Below are positions 54,199 to 63,555 of a DNA stretch of 64,000 bases, in pieces. This stretch comes from Dyadobacter sp. CY356 (GTDB taxonomy: Bacteria; Bacteroidota; Bacteroidia; Cytophagales; Spirosomataceae). Positions within the stretch are counted from its first letter, which is position 1. Each line of letters begins with the position of its first letter. Under the pieces are notes generated by a model that saw only the letters and a program-made list of their open reading frames with translations, had not been told where the DNA came from and searched no databases. The stretch covers positions 248,001-312,000 of the forward strand of contig NZ_JAJTSZ010000002.1 of NCBI RefSeq assembly GCF_021440195.1, given 5' to 3'. The position numbers and the translations under genes are program-made.

Positions 54199-56193
54199 AT
54201 GAAAAATATAGTTTTAACAACCCTGCTTTCTCTTGGCTGCCTCGCTGGACAGGCGCAGAACAAGGCAAAAACCGAAGATGATTATTACCGGATCGTCACT
54301 ATGCCGATTCCACAGAATATCCAGATGGAAGTTGGCGGACTGGCAGTTTTGCCCGATGGCAGACTGGCTGCTTCAACACGTCGCGGAGAAGTATGGATGA
54401 TTTCCAATCCTTACATGAAAGGTAACGGCCAGCCAACTTTCCACCGATTTGCTTCCGGTCTTCATGAGCCGCTGGGATTATTTTACCGTGGAAAAGATAT
54501 TTTATTATCTCAACGCGGAGAAGTTACAAGACTGGTTGATACAGATAATGATGGTGTGGCCGACGTTTATGACTCATTTGCACGCTGGCCATTATCAGGA
54601 AACTATCACCAGTATTCGTACGGACCTATTCAAATGCCAAACGGAGAAATGCTGGTAACGCTTAACCTCGACTGGATCGGGCGTGGTGCAAGCCAGTCCA
54701 AATGGAGAGGCTGGATGCTGAAACTTGGCCAGGATGGCACTTTGACGCCTTATGCCACAGGTCTTCGTTCTCCTGCGGGATTTGGTTCATACAAAGGAGA
54801 TATATTCTATACTGAAAACCAGGGCGACTGGGTTGGTTCAGGCCGTATGACGCATTTGGAAAAAGGTGATTTTGCAGGAAATGTTGCCGGATTAAGATGG
54901 AGCAGCGAGCCAGGTTCGCCGGTTAAATTAAAGGCGGAAGACGTTCCTGATACAGGAGAACCACTTTACGATGTTGCAAAACGTGTTCCGGGAATAAAGC
55001 CACCAGCAGTATGGTTTCCGCATACTTTGATGGGAATTTCAACTTCTGATTTTAAGGAAGATACTACCGGCGGAGCTTTTGGACCTTTTCAGGGACAGAT
55101 ATTTGTAGGTGACCAGGGACATAGCAAAGTGATGCGTGTGGATATGGAAAAAGTAAATGGCGTTTACCAGGGCGCATGTTTTCCTTTCCGCGAAGGTTTT
55201 GAATCAGGTATTATCCGTATGGTCTGGGGTTTGGATGGATCTATGTTCGTAGGACAGACAAGTCGTGGCTGGTCAGCAACCGGTAAAGCAGACTTTGGTA
55301 TCCAGCGTTTGGTATGGACCGGTCAGACTCCCTTTGAAATGAAAAATATCCGTTCTATGCCAGATGGATTTGAGGTAACATTTACTTCTCCTGTTGACAA
55401 AGCAACTGCTTCGAAATCTGATTCTTACAAACTGAGCAGTTTCACATACAAATATCACCACATTTACGGCAGCCCGATCATTAATACAAATGAACTGGCT
55501 ATCAAGGGTATATCAGTTTCAGAAGACGGACTTCGTGCACGTATTGTGATTGATCCGTCTACTTTGAGAAAAGGTTATATTCATGAACTAAAAGCAGAAG
55601 GGGTTCAGTCAACAGACGGACTTTCGCTTTTACATAACATTGGCTACTACACTTTGAATGAAATTGCAGGTGGCGCGGCTCTTACAAGTGCGCAATATAC
55701 AGTAAGTTCAAAACCTGCTATGGCGCATGATATGAGTGCTATGACAGCGTCTGACGCAAAAGGTGCTGAAACAAATTCTGCCAAACGTGTTACTGAAATG
55801 CCGGCATCCTGGACCAAAGGCCCCGATCAGGTAATCAACATTGGTACAGTTCCGGGATTAAAATTTGATATTTCGGAAATTCAGGTAAAGGCCGGAAGCA
55901 AAATCAGACTTAACCTTAACAACAATGATGATATGCTGCATAACCTGGTTGTGGTAAAACCCGGCACCGCCAATACCGTTGGAGAATTAGGATTAAATCT
56001 TGGTTTGAAAGGAACAGAAATGAATTACGTTCCAAAAACAAACGACGTACTTTTCCATACGAACATCGTTGAACCAGAAAAAACAGAGTCAATCTATTTT
56101 GTTGCACCGAAACAAGTTGGTATCTATCAATATCTGTGCACCTTCCCTGGACATTACACTTTGATGCAGGGAAAGTTGAAAGTTGTTAAGTAA
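54199..56193 (+). CDS. Periplasmic beta-propeller dehydrogenase fused to an azurin-like copper domain
   Basis: A 664-residue exported protein (signal TTLLSLGCLAGQAQ). Residues ~35-400 form a propeller like membrane-bound/PQQ-sugar dehydrogenases (GLAVLPDGRLAASTRRGEVW, VDTDNDGVADVYDSF with a calcium-like loop, SPAGFGSYKGDIFYTENQGDW). The last ~120 residues form a cupredoxin: ligands His581 (MLHNLVV), Cys647, His652 and Met656 in CTFPGHYTLMQG, the C-x4-H-x4-M spacing of azurin. Copper would take electrons from the propeller site. No typical PQQ residues were checked, so the cofactor is an inference. Confidence 0.8.
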   Translation: MKNIVLTTLLSLGCLAGQAQNKAKTEDDYYRIVTMPIPQNIQMEVGGLAVLPDGRLAASTRRGEVWMISNPYMKGNGQPTFHRFASGLHEPLGLFYRGKDILLSQRGEVTRLVDTDNDGVADVYDSFARWPLSGNYHQYSYGPIQMPNGEMLVTLNLDWIGRGASQSKWRGWMLKLGQDGTLTPYATGLRSPAGFGSYKGDIFYTENQGDWVGSGRMTHLEKGDFAGNVAGLRWSSEPGSPVKLKAEDVPDTGEPLYDVAKRVPGIKPPAVWFPHTLMGISTSDFKEDTTGGAFGPFQGQIFVGDQGHSKVMRVDMEKVNGVYQGACFPFREGFESGIIRMVWGLDGSMFVGQTSRGWSATGKADFGIQRLVWTGQTPFEMKNIRSMPDGFEVTFTSPVDKATASKSDSYKLSSFTYKYHHIYGSPIINTNELAIKGISVSEDGLRARIVIDPSTLRKGYIHELKAEGVQSTDGLSLLHNIGYYTLNEIAGGAALTSAQYTVSSKPAMAHDMSAMTASDAKGAETNSAKRVTEMPASWTKGPDQVINIGTVPGLKFDISEIQVKAGSKIRLNLNNNDDMLHNLVVVKPGTANTVGELGLNLGLKGTEMNYVPKTNDVLFHTNIVEPEKTESIYFVAPKQVGIYQYLCTFPGHYTLMQGKLKVVK

Positions 56194-56203
56194 AAATCCC
56201 ACT

Positions 56204-56242
56204 ATCTCCCCGGCCGTTTTTGATGGCCGGGGAGATCCTTTT
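56204..56242 (+). terminator. Strong GC-rich terminator
   Basis: ATCTCCCCGGCC and its complement form a 12-bp stem, 56204-56215 with 56225-56236, followed by CCTTTT. Confidence 0.75.
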
Positions 56243-56366
56243 ACTACCTCACCCCTATCTCAATTTCAGATTATTTCAATTACACGGATATCAGATAATA
56301 TAAAAGCGTTAATTTTAAATATGACAATTTATTGATTTATTTAAACAATACCGACCAGTCTTCAAT

Positions 56367-56978
56367 TTGAATAATGAAATAAACATATCCGCCCACTCCG
56401 ATCCCAACGCAGACTTGTGGCATAAATTCAAGTCTGGTGATGCGCAGGCTTTTGGCGAACTTGCACAGGTTCACTACCGCGCATTGTATAATTACGCGAC
56501 CAAATTCTCCTCCGACACAGAATTTATCCGCGACTGCATCCAGGAATTGTATCTTGAACTTTGGGAGCGCCGGTCGTTTTTATCAGAGACGGCATTTGTC
56601 AAATCTTATCTTTTAAAGGCATTACGCCATAAATTAATAAAAGAGAGCGTTCGCCTGAAACGTTTTAAAGAGCACAATGAATTATCGTTTGATGCCGCGG
56701 AAGCTGATCTTTCCGTCGAATCACTGATCATTGAAAATGAACATCTGAAACATCAGATTAAACGATTAAATCAAATCGTTTCCCACCTTACAAAAAGACA
56801 GCAGGAAATCATTTACCTGCGTTTTTATCAAAATCTGGAAAATGAAGATATTGCTCAGATTATGAGCCTGGGGCGCCAGAGTGTTGCCAATCTTCTTTAC
56901 CGCACCATCAAAGAAATCAAGAATATCTGGATGCCCGCAGAATTTTTCTGGGGACTTATTTTGATATCATTCTGCTGA
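56367..56978 (+). CDS. ECF-type RNA polymerase sigma factor
   Basis: A 203-residue sigma-70-family factor. Region 2 is LWHKFKSGDAQAFGELAQVHYRALYNYATKF with IQELYLELWERR; region 4 is LTKRQQEIIYLRFYQNLENEDIAQIMSLGRQSV. The best start is TTG at 56367; a nearby ATG is out of frame. Such sigma factors, paired with FecR-type anti-sigma factors, switch on SusC/SusD genes on nutrient signals. The FecR gene is 182 bases downstream. Confidence 0.9.
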   Translation: MNNEINISAHSDPNADLWHKFKSGDAQAFGELAQVHYRALYNYATKFSSDTEFIRDCIQELYLELWERRSFLSETAFVKSYLLKALRHKLIKESVRLKRFKEHNELSFDAAEADLSVESLIIENEHLKHQIKRLNQIVSHLTKRQQEIIYLRFYQNLENEDIAQIMSLGRQSVANLLYRTIKEIKNIWMPAEFFWGLILISFC

Positions 56979-57160
56979 TTTCCAGCCGGCCTTCAACATA
57001 ATAGCATTATTTCAAAAAAATATTTTGATTTTTTTGGTTATCCAAGACCAATAATCAGACATACATATTTAAATAACCAGTAGAATAGTAAAATGTAAAT
57101 TTTATTTTGAACTATTCACACAATTGAGAATTTTGCTATTATGCCTGTTTAAAAATATTT

Positions 57161-58243
57161 ATGATCGATTACCGTAATTATTCTGTGGAAGAATTCGCGA
57201 CTGATAAGAAATTCCGTCAATGGGTTCTTGATCCTTCCGGTGAATCAATTCTTTTTTGGAAAGACTGGCTTTCTCAAAATCCGGAACAGCATATTACGGT
57301 CAATCAGGCTGTGGCACTGGTTTTAAGTATTCATGAACGATATAAAGACGATTTAAGCGAGGAGCGTATTCAGTCAGAAATCGACGCATTGGTAGAAATT
57401 GCAGAGTGCAGGAAGAATAAAAACCGGATTTCATTTGTTACAAATCCCTTATTAAGGATTGCTGCTGTGATTACGCTTATTTCAGGACTAAGCTATTTGT
57501 ATTACGGCAATCAGTTTTCCAAAAAGACGGAGAAAAGCTCTTCTTTTTATTTGGTTGAAAAAAGGAATGACAGCAGTCTGGACATGACGGTTCTGTTAAG
57601 CGATGGAAGTGTGGCTACGTTAAAAACCCGCAGCTCCTTGAAATTTCCATCAAAATTCTCAGGCGATACACGAAAAGTAGTGCTGACCGGCGAGGCATTT
57701 TTTGACATTACAAAAAATCCATCAAAACCATTTCTTGTTTTTGCCAATGAAACAGTTACCAAAGTCTTGGGGACAAGTTTTCGTGTAAAAGCACCTGAGG
57801 GAGCCAATACTGTGATGGTTTTTGTCAAAACGGGTAAAGTGTCAGTCTATCCGAAAAGGGAATATGAAACATTATCAGATCGGGACGATCATGAAGTTTC
57901 GGGCGTGATACTTCATCCAAATCAGCAGGTTATTTTTAATAAAAAAGAAAATCGTCTGGAAAAAGGAATTGTAGCAAATCCCGACTTGCTATCAGAATCC
58001 GCAACGCACCAGGACTTGATATTCGACGATCAGCCGGTTGCAGACGTTTTGACAACTTTGGAAAAAATGTATGGCATTACCATCGTTTTTGATAAAGAAA
58101 TGCTGTCACAATGCCCGATCACCACCAGCTTTAAAGAAGAAAATCTTAAACAAAGAATGAACGCAATTTGTCAGGCAATCGGTGCAAATTACGAGGTTAT
58201 TGACGGCCGGATCATATTAAACAGCAAAGGTTGCAATCACTAA
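57161..58243 (+). CDS. FecR-family anti-sigma factor
   Basis: A 360-residue inner-membrane protein. The cytoplasmic N-terminal region (residues 1-~90) would bind the sigma factor. One membrane helix runs ~97-117 (RIAAVITLISGLSYLYYG). The periplasmic FecR domain (LLSDGSVATLKTRSSLKFP, VVLTGEAFFDITKNPSKPF) and a C-terminal DUF4974 domain (FDDQPVADVLTTLEKMYGITIVFD) complete it. It should sense the STN domain of the SusC receptor at 58456 and release the ECF factor at 56367. All parts look intact. Confidence 0.92.
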   Translation: MIDYRNYSVEEFATDKKFRQWVLDPSGESILFWKDWLSQNPEQHITVNQAVALVLSIHERYKDDLSEERIQSEIDALVEIAECRKNKNRISFVTNPLLRIAAVITLISGLSYLYYGNQFSKKTEKSSSFYLVEKRNDSSLDMTVLLSDGSVATLKTRSSLKFPSKFSGDTRKVVLTGEAFFDITKNPSKPFLVFANETVTKVLGTSFRVKAPEGANTVMVFVKTGKVSVYPKREYETLSDRDDHEVSGVILHPNQQVIFNKKENRLEKGIVANPDLLSESATHQDLIFDDQPVADVLTTLEKMYGITIVFDKEMLSQCPITTSFKEENLKQRMNAICQAIGANYEVIDGRIILNSKGCNH

Positions 58244-58455
58244 AACGAAAAAGTTTAACGAGGTATGAACCATTAACCCTGGTAAGATAAAATGCCAATG
58301 AATTAAATCAATCACCAAATTTAAAAGAGCCAGCGATGTTTGCTCCATCACTGACTCTGTGCATCCCAAATGCTTGCAGGCATCATCTCATGAAGATGTA
58401 AGGGAAACTTTTTGTCCAAATTTTTTCACAAATCAAGAACAAAACAATCAAAACT

Positions 58456-61400
58456 ATGAAAAAAAACCGACAATCGATTCGGCTAATATGTAGTGTTATG
58501 AAAATATCATTTTACCAATTAATGTTGGCCTATGTCTTCTCAACCATTGCCTCAGCGACGGTGGTTGATGCTCAGGAAATACTCAATCAGAAAGTAACCA
58601 TTGAAGTAAACAACCAGGATATGAAAAGTGTCCTGACCAAACTTAATAAACTAACGCAAATACGTTTTACTTACAGTTCAGCAATAATCAATACGCAAAG
58701 AAAAGTGACCCTGAAAGCGGTTGAGAAACCTTTATCCGATGTTCTGGATGATCTTTTACGACCCATGAATCTGGGTTACAAACTGGATGGCAAACAAGTA
58801 ATTCTGGTCAAAGCCGCAAACCCGCCCAGCAGTTTTACCAATGAGGCATCAACAACTCCTTCCTCGATTGACCGGACTATTACCGGGAAAGTATCGGACG
58901 AAAAAGGGGATCCCCTGCCCGGCGTCAGTATTGTTGTAAAATCATCGAAAGTTGGTACTGCAACAAATACGGAAGGAACGTATCAGCTAAGTATACCCGA
59001 TGACAATGCGGTTTTGATTTTTTCCTATGTAGGCTACACACCGCAGGAAGTTATGGTTGGGAACCGTTCAAATGTAGACATCGTAATGTCACCCGATGTG
59101 AGAAATCTGGAAATGGTTGTGGTAACAGCTCTGGGTATCAAACGTGATGCAAAAAAACTGGGATATTCCACAGCAACCGTGAATACAGAAGAATTACAAA
59201 CAAACCGTACGACAAACCTGGGAAACAGTTTACAGGGAAAAGTGGCAGGTTTGAACGTTTCACCACCGGCAAGTGGTCCGGGAGGATCTACCAAAATCCG
59301 TATTCGCGGTCAGTCTTCATTTGGTGGTAACAACTCGCCTTTGATCATTGTAAACGGTGTTCCGATTAATAATACGAGTGTTTCTGCCGGAGGATCTTCC
59401 GGAAACGGAACCGGTAACCCAACAGGCGGATCTTCGGATGCTGGTGATGGTTTGCAAAGTATAAATCAGGATGATATTGAATCGATGACCGTACTGAAAG
59501 GTGCAGCAGCGGCCGCGCTTTATGGATTTCGTGCAAAAGACGGTGCAATTATCATAACTACAAAAACAGGTACTAAAAGCACCGGTATAGGCGTAGAGGT
59601 CAACTCTAATTTCCAGGCTCAGGAAGCTCTTGATTACACGAATTTCCAGTATGAATACGGGCAGGGTGAATTTGGAAAAAGGCCAACCACCACAGCCGAA
59701 GCTCAAAGTTCAGGTGTGTTTGCTTTTGGAGAAAAAATGGACGGTAAGTTGACTCCACAGTTTGACGGTTCGATGCAGCCTTATGTTGCAAATAAAAACC
59801 GTATCAAAGATTTCTATCGGACCGGTACAAGTTTTACGAATTCCGTAGCACTTTCCGGAGGAAATGAAAAAGGAAATTTTCGCTTGTCATTCGCCAATAC
59901 GGATGCCAACGCAATTGTCCCAAATTCTGACTACCACAAAAAGATATTCAATCTTGGTCTGAATTATAAATTTACCAAAAAACTTTCTGTTCAGTTAAAC
60001 GCCAACTATTCGAACGAATTCAATCACAATCCTCCGCAGATCGGTCTTCAGGATATGAACGCCAATACTACGATTTATACCCTGGCAAACAGTATTGCTG
60101 TTCCATGGCTTAAACAACGTAAAGATGCGAATGGCAACGAAGCACCACTTTCCCGTTTCACCAACAGAAATAATCCTTACTGGGTGGCTTACGACCGTTT
60201 TGAAAATGTAAGACGCGACCGGATTTTTGGAAATACTTCCGTTCGTTATGAATTTACAAAATGGTTATATGCCCAGGCCCGTATTGGTCAGGATTATTAC
60301 ACAAGGCCGTATAATTATAACCGGCCAACAGGAACACGTTCAATTGGTGCGGTAACAACCGGATTCAACGGATATTACTATCAGGATGTCTCCACGTTCC
60401 GCGAAAGAAACATGGACTTCTTAATCGGTGGAAACCACACTTTTGGAGATTTTGGTATTGATGTAACATTGGGTGGAAATCAGCTTCTTCAGGTAAGCGA
60501 CAACATGTCCACTGCCGTTACGAATTTCTATATCCGTGATCTGTACACCATTGGAAACGGGCAAATTAAAAGCCCCAATTATAGTTACAGCAAAAAGAAG
60601 GTAAACTCGATTTATGGTGCTGCTGAATTCTCCTTTAAAAACTTTCTTTATGTAAACGTAACTGGAAGAAATGACTGGTTTTCAACATTAAATCCTGAAT
60701 CAAACAGCTATTTATATCCATCGGTAAGCGCGAGTTTTGTATTTAGCCAGGCATTTAATCAGCTTCCATCCTGGTTGAATTATGGTAAACTTCGGGCAGC
60801 TTATGCGGAAGTTGGCGGCGATACGGATCCCTATTCCAACAATTTATATTATGCGTTGAACGCTAATCCTTTCAACGGAGTAGCCCTGGGTAATATTTCC
60901 AGCAACGTCAGTCCGAATGCCAACCTTCGCCCGCTAAAAGTTAAGGAATTCGAAATGGGACTTGAATTCAAAACTTTCGACAGCAGACTGAATCTTGATA
61001 TGTCGGTTTACAAAAAAAATACGGTTGATGAAATCCTGAATGTTGACGTTTCAAACGCATCCGGATTCTCTGGTACCAAAGTGAACATTGGTAAACTTCA
61101 AAACAAAGGAATTGAATTTTTACTTACAATCGTACCTGTTAAAACAGAGAACCTGATCTGGGAAACTGGTTTTAACGCAAGTTATAATATCAGTAAAGTA
61201 ATCGAATTAGCACAAGACCAGCCACGTTTCGATGTAGGAACTGGTGAATTTTTTGGAATTGTTTCTCACGAAGTTGGAAAACCTTTGGCCTCTCTAAGGG
61301 GGTTTGATTATAAACGTGATGCACAGGGAAGAGTCCTTACAGCTGGCGGTTTGCCGCAGCAAGGTAACCTGACCACTTTTGGAAGTGCTATTCCAAAATG

Positions 61401-61911
61401 GGTTGGTGCATGGCTTAACACATTCAACGTGAAAGGTTTCCGCATCACCACGCAGGTCGATTTCAAAGCGGGATACAAGATCATGTCCAACTCCAATCTT
61501 AACTTTTTACGTGAAGGTTTGTCAAAGCCATCATTGGTTGGTCGTGAGGGTGGAGTTGTGTTTGATGGTGTCAATGTTGACGGTTCACCTAACACTACGA
61601 AAGTTGAAGCAGAGCAATTCTATACCGCATACCGCAGTACAAACATTGCTACGCCATTTATGTATAACGGAAGTTTCGTGCGATGGAGAACGCTTTCTGT
61701 AGGATATGATCTTTCCCGTTACGTAAAGAAATCCTTTATCAAAGGGTTGACAATATCGGCAATGGCAAACAACATCTGGCTGATCAAGAAATATATTGAT
61801 AACCTTGATCCCGAGGCTCAGGTTTCTTCATCGGATAATCTTCAGGGAATTGAAACACACACGCTTCCGACAACAAGAAGCTACGGACTAAACCTGAATA
61901 TCAAGCTATAA
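58456..61911 (+). CDS. SusC/RagA TonB-dependent receptor with STN signalling domain
   Basis: An 1151-residue outer-membrane receptor. The signal region runs to VVDAQE near residue 41, then comes an STN (secretin/TonB N-terminal) domain, ~residues 43-125 (MKSVLTKLNKLTQIRFTYSSA), which contacts FecR. A carboxypeptidase-D-like domain (ITGKVSDEKGDPLPGVSIVVK) and the plug with VVVTALGIKRDAKKLGYSTATVN and NVSPPASGPGG follow, then the barrel ending RSYGLNLNIKL. It is coupled to the SusD gene 18 bases downstream. The substrate is unknown. Confidence 0.94.
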   Translation: MKKNRQSIRLICSVMKISFYQLMLAYVFSTIASATVVDAQEILNQKVTIEVNNQDMKSVLTKLNKLTQIRFTYSSAIINTQRKVTLKAVEKPLSDVLDDLLRPMNLGYKLDGKQVILVKAANPPSSFTNEASTTPSSIDRTITGKVSDEKGDPLPGVSIVVKSSKVGTATNTEGTYQLSIPDDNAVLIFSYVGYTPQEVMVGNRSNVDIVMSPDVRNLEMVVVTALGIKRDAKKLGYSTATVNTEELQTNRTTNLGNSLQGKVAGLNVSPPASGPGGSTKIRIRGQSSFGGNNSPLIIVNGVPINNTSVSAGGSSGNGTGNPTGGSSDAGDGLQSINQDDIESMTVLKGAAAAALYGFRAKDGAIIITTKTGTKSTGIGVEVNSNFQAQEALDYTNFQYEYGQGEFGKRPTTTAEAQSSGVFAFGEKMDGKLTPQFDGSMQPYVANKNRIKDFYRTGTSFTNSVALSGGNEKGNFRLSFANTDANAIVPNSDYHKKIFNLGLNYKFTKKLSVQLNANYSNEFNHNPPQIGLQDMNANTTIYTLANSIAVPWLKQRKDANGNEAPLSRFTNRNNPYWVAYDRFENVRRDRIFGNTSVRYEFTKWLYAQARIGQDYYTRPYNYNRPTGTRSIGAVTTGFNGYYYQDVSTFRERNMDFLIGGNHTFGDFGIDVTLGGNQLLQVSDNMSTAVTNFYIRDLYTIGNGQIKSPNYSYSKKKVNSIYGAAEFSFKNFLYVNVTGRNDWFSTLNPESNSYLYPSVSASFVFSQAFNQLPSWLNYGKLRAAYAEVGGDTDPYSNNLYYALNANPFNGVALGNISSNVSPNANLRPLKVKEFEMGLEFKTFDSRLNLDMSVYKKNTVDEILNVDVSNASGFSGTKVNIGKLQNKGIEFLLTIVPVKTENLIWETGFNASYNISKVIELAQDQPRFDVGTGEFFGIVSHEVGKPLASLRGFDYKRDAQGRVLTAGGLPQQGNLTTFGSAIPKWVGAWLNTFNVKGFRITTQVDFKAGYKIMSNSNLNFLREGLSKPSLVGREGGVVFDGVNVDGSPNTTKVEAEQFYTAYRSTNIATPFMYNGSFVRWRTLSVGYDLSRYVKKSFIKGLTISAMANNIWLIKKYIDNLDPEAQVSSSDNLQGIETHTLPTTRSYGLNLNIKL

Positions 61912-61929
61912 CTTTAATAAAAGACCGAC

Positions 61930-63474
61930 ATGAAAAAAATACATATATACCTTACAGTGCTAGGCTTGTTATTAGCTGCAAGTTCGTGCGACAGCGGCTT
62001 TGAAGATGTAAATAAAAACCCGGTACTGGCTACGACAACCGACCCGGCTTATCTTTTTTCCAACGCACAATTCAGCTCTGCTATTCCCACTTTTAGTTAT
62101 CAAAGTGAAATCGTTCAGCAAATTAATACACCCTACACTGGCGTAGTGGAAGGGGGAAATCATAACATTGTTTATGACCCGAGTTCAAATGTCATGTTTA
62201 ATTCTATGTACATCGGTGCTGGTACAGGAAGCGGTCCGGTGAACCTGCTAAAAACGATAATGACGCTTACAAAAGATAATCCTTTACGCGCTAATATCTA
62301 TCAAATGGCCCGGATCTGGAAAGCCTATGCCTTTATGGTACTGGTAGATACTTACGGTGATGTTCCCTATTTTGATTCTGCAAAAGGTTACTCTGATGGA
62401 ATAAATCTTCCAAAATATGACGATCAGAAATTGATCTACGATGATATTTTGAAAGAACTGGACGAAGCTACAAAAGCCCTGGACGCCACAAAAAGTATTG
62501 AAACAGGAGATTTGTTTTACAAAGGCAATATAGTGCAGTGGAAAAAACTTGGTAATTCACTTTTACTTCGTGCTGCCATGCGACTAATTAAAGTGGATGA
62601 AGCCAAAGCAAAATCTTATGTGGCCAAAGCGGTTGATCCTGCCAACGGAGGAGTGATGACTGCCAATTCTGATAACGCTTACATCGCTTTCAATACCACC
62701 TTTAACAATCCGAATGCCAATTTTTTCCAGGGTACTGAGCGGGCTAACGTTTATTTAGGAAAACCATTTATTGATTATCTGAAATCAACTTCTGATCCGC
62801 GTATCAGAGTTATTTCCGTAAAATACGCGGTTCCTGCAAACCCGCTGGCGACGGCCGGTGCTGAAAATACAGAACCTGCGGATCAGATTGGAATGCCATA
62901 TGGTTACAACGAATCTACAATTACTACGGTACCGGGATATCCCGGAAAAACAGGTTCAGCGTTCAATTATTCTCAAATTAACCGTCGCACAGTAGGTAAA
63001 ATTGATGCACCTGAATTTTTCATTACACATTCCCAGACACAGCTTCTTTTGGCAGAAGCGGCCAGCAGAGGATATATTTCAGGAGATGCGAAAACTTATT
63101 ACGAGGCAGGTGTGAAAGCGCATATGAATCAGATGGCGCAGTTTGATGTTTCAGCCGCCATACCGACTGCGAGTCAGGATGCTTATCTGGTTGCCAATCC
63201 TTTTGATGCGGCGAACGCATTAAATCAGATCAATACACAATACTGGGTTTCCTCATTCCTGAATGGCGCAGAAGCCTGGGCCAATTTCCGACGCAGCGGT
63301 TTCCCTGCGCTAACTAAAAATCCATATCCGGGAGCTGATCCTTCAGTAAAAGATTTTATCCGCAGACTGGTTTATCCGGTCCGTGAAAAATCTGTGAATA
63401 CAGTGAACTACAACGAGGCAATTGCCCGTCAGGGCCCTGACGAATTGGGGACTCATGTTTTCTGGGATAAATAA
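61930..63474 (+). CDS. SusD/RagB-family nutrient-binding lipoprotein
   Basis: A 514-residue surface lipoprotein: signal IYLTVLGLLLAASSC with lipobox Cys near residue 20. It has the SusD-like features: DSGFEDVNKNP, TPR helices (MARIWKAYAFMVLVDTYGDVPYFD), and a C-terminal segment with NGAEAWANFRRSGFPAL. It is more like the SusD-like/RagB group with WxxF ends than the SusD at 48209. It would pair with the receptor encoded 18 bases upstream. Confidence 0.93.
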   Translation: MKKIHIYLTVLGLLLAASSCDSGFEDVNKNPVLATTTDPAYLFSNAQFSSAIPTFSYQSEIVQQINTPYTGVVEGGNHNIVYDPSSNVMFNSMYIGAGTGSGPVNLLKTIMTLTKDNPLRANIYQMARIWKAYAFMVLVDTYGDVPYFDSAKGYSDGINLPKYDDQKLIYDDILKELDEATKALDATKSIETGDLFYKGNIVQWKKLGNSLLLRAAMRLIKVDEAKAKSYVAKAVDPANGGVMTANSDNAYIAFNTTFNNPNANFFQGTERANVYLGKPFIDYLKSTSDPRIRVISVKYAVPANPLATAGAENTEPADQIGMPYGYNESTITTVPGYPGKTGSAFNYSQINRRTVGKIDAPEFFITHSQTQLLLAEAASRGYISGDAKTYYEAGVKAHMNQMAQFDVSAAIPTASQDAYLVANPFDAANALNQINTQYWVSSFLNGAEAWANFRRSGFPALTKNPYPGADPSVKDFIRRLVYPVREKSVNTVNYNEAIARQGPDELGTHVFWDK

Positions 63475-63489
63475 AGTTTCAAAAATTAG

Positions 63490-63517
63490 CACAGGTGGTA
63501 TCCAAAAACCACCTGTG
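63490..63517 (+). other. Intergenic stem-loop between SusD and RraA-family genes
   Basis: CACAGGTGGT and ACCACCTGTG form a perfect 10-bp stem with an eight-base loop. No T run follows, so it may stabilise the upstream mRNA or weakly terminate, allowing part of the transcription to reach the next gene. Confidence 0.45.
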
Positions 63518-63555
63518 TTCCAGGTCATTTAATCTTTACTTAAACCTACCTACCT

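Noticed and set aside
58329..58361. Imperfect hairpin before the second SusC gene
   Set aside because: The arms AGAGCCAGCGATG and CATCACTGACTCT have two mismatches and no T run; not strong enough.
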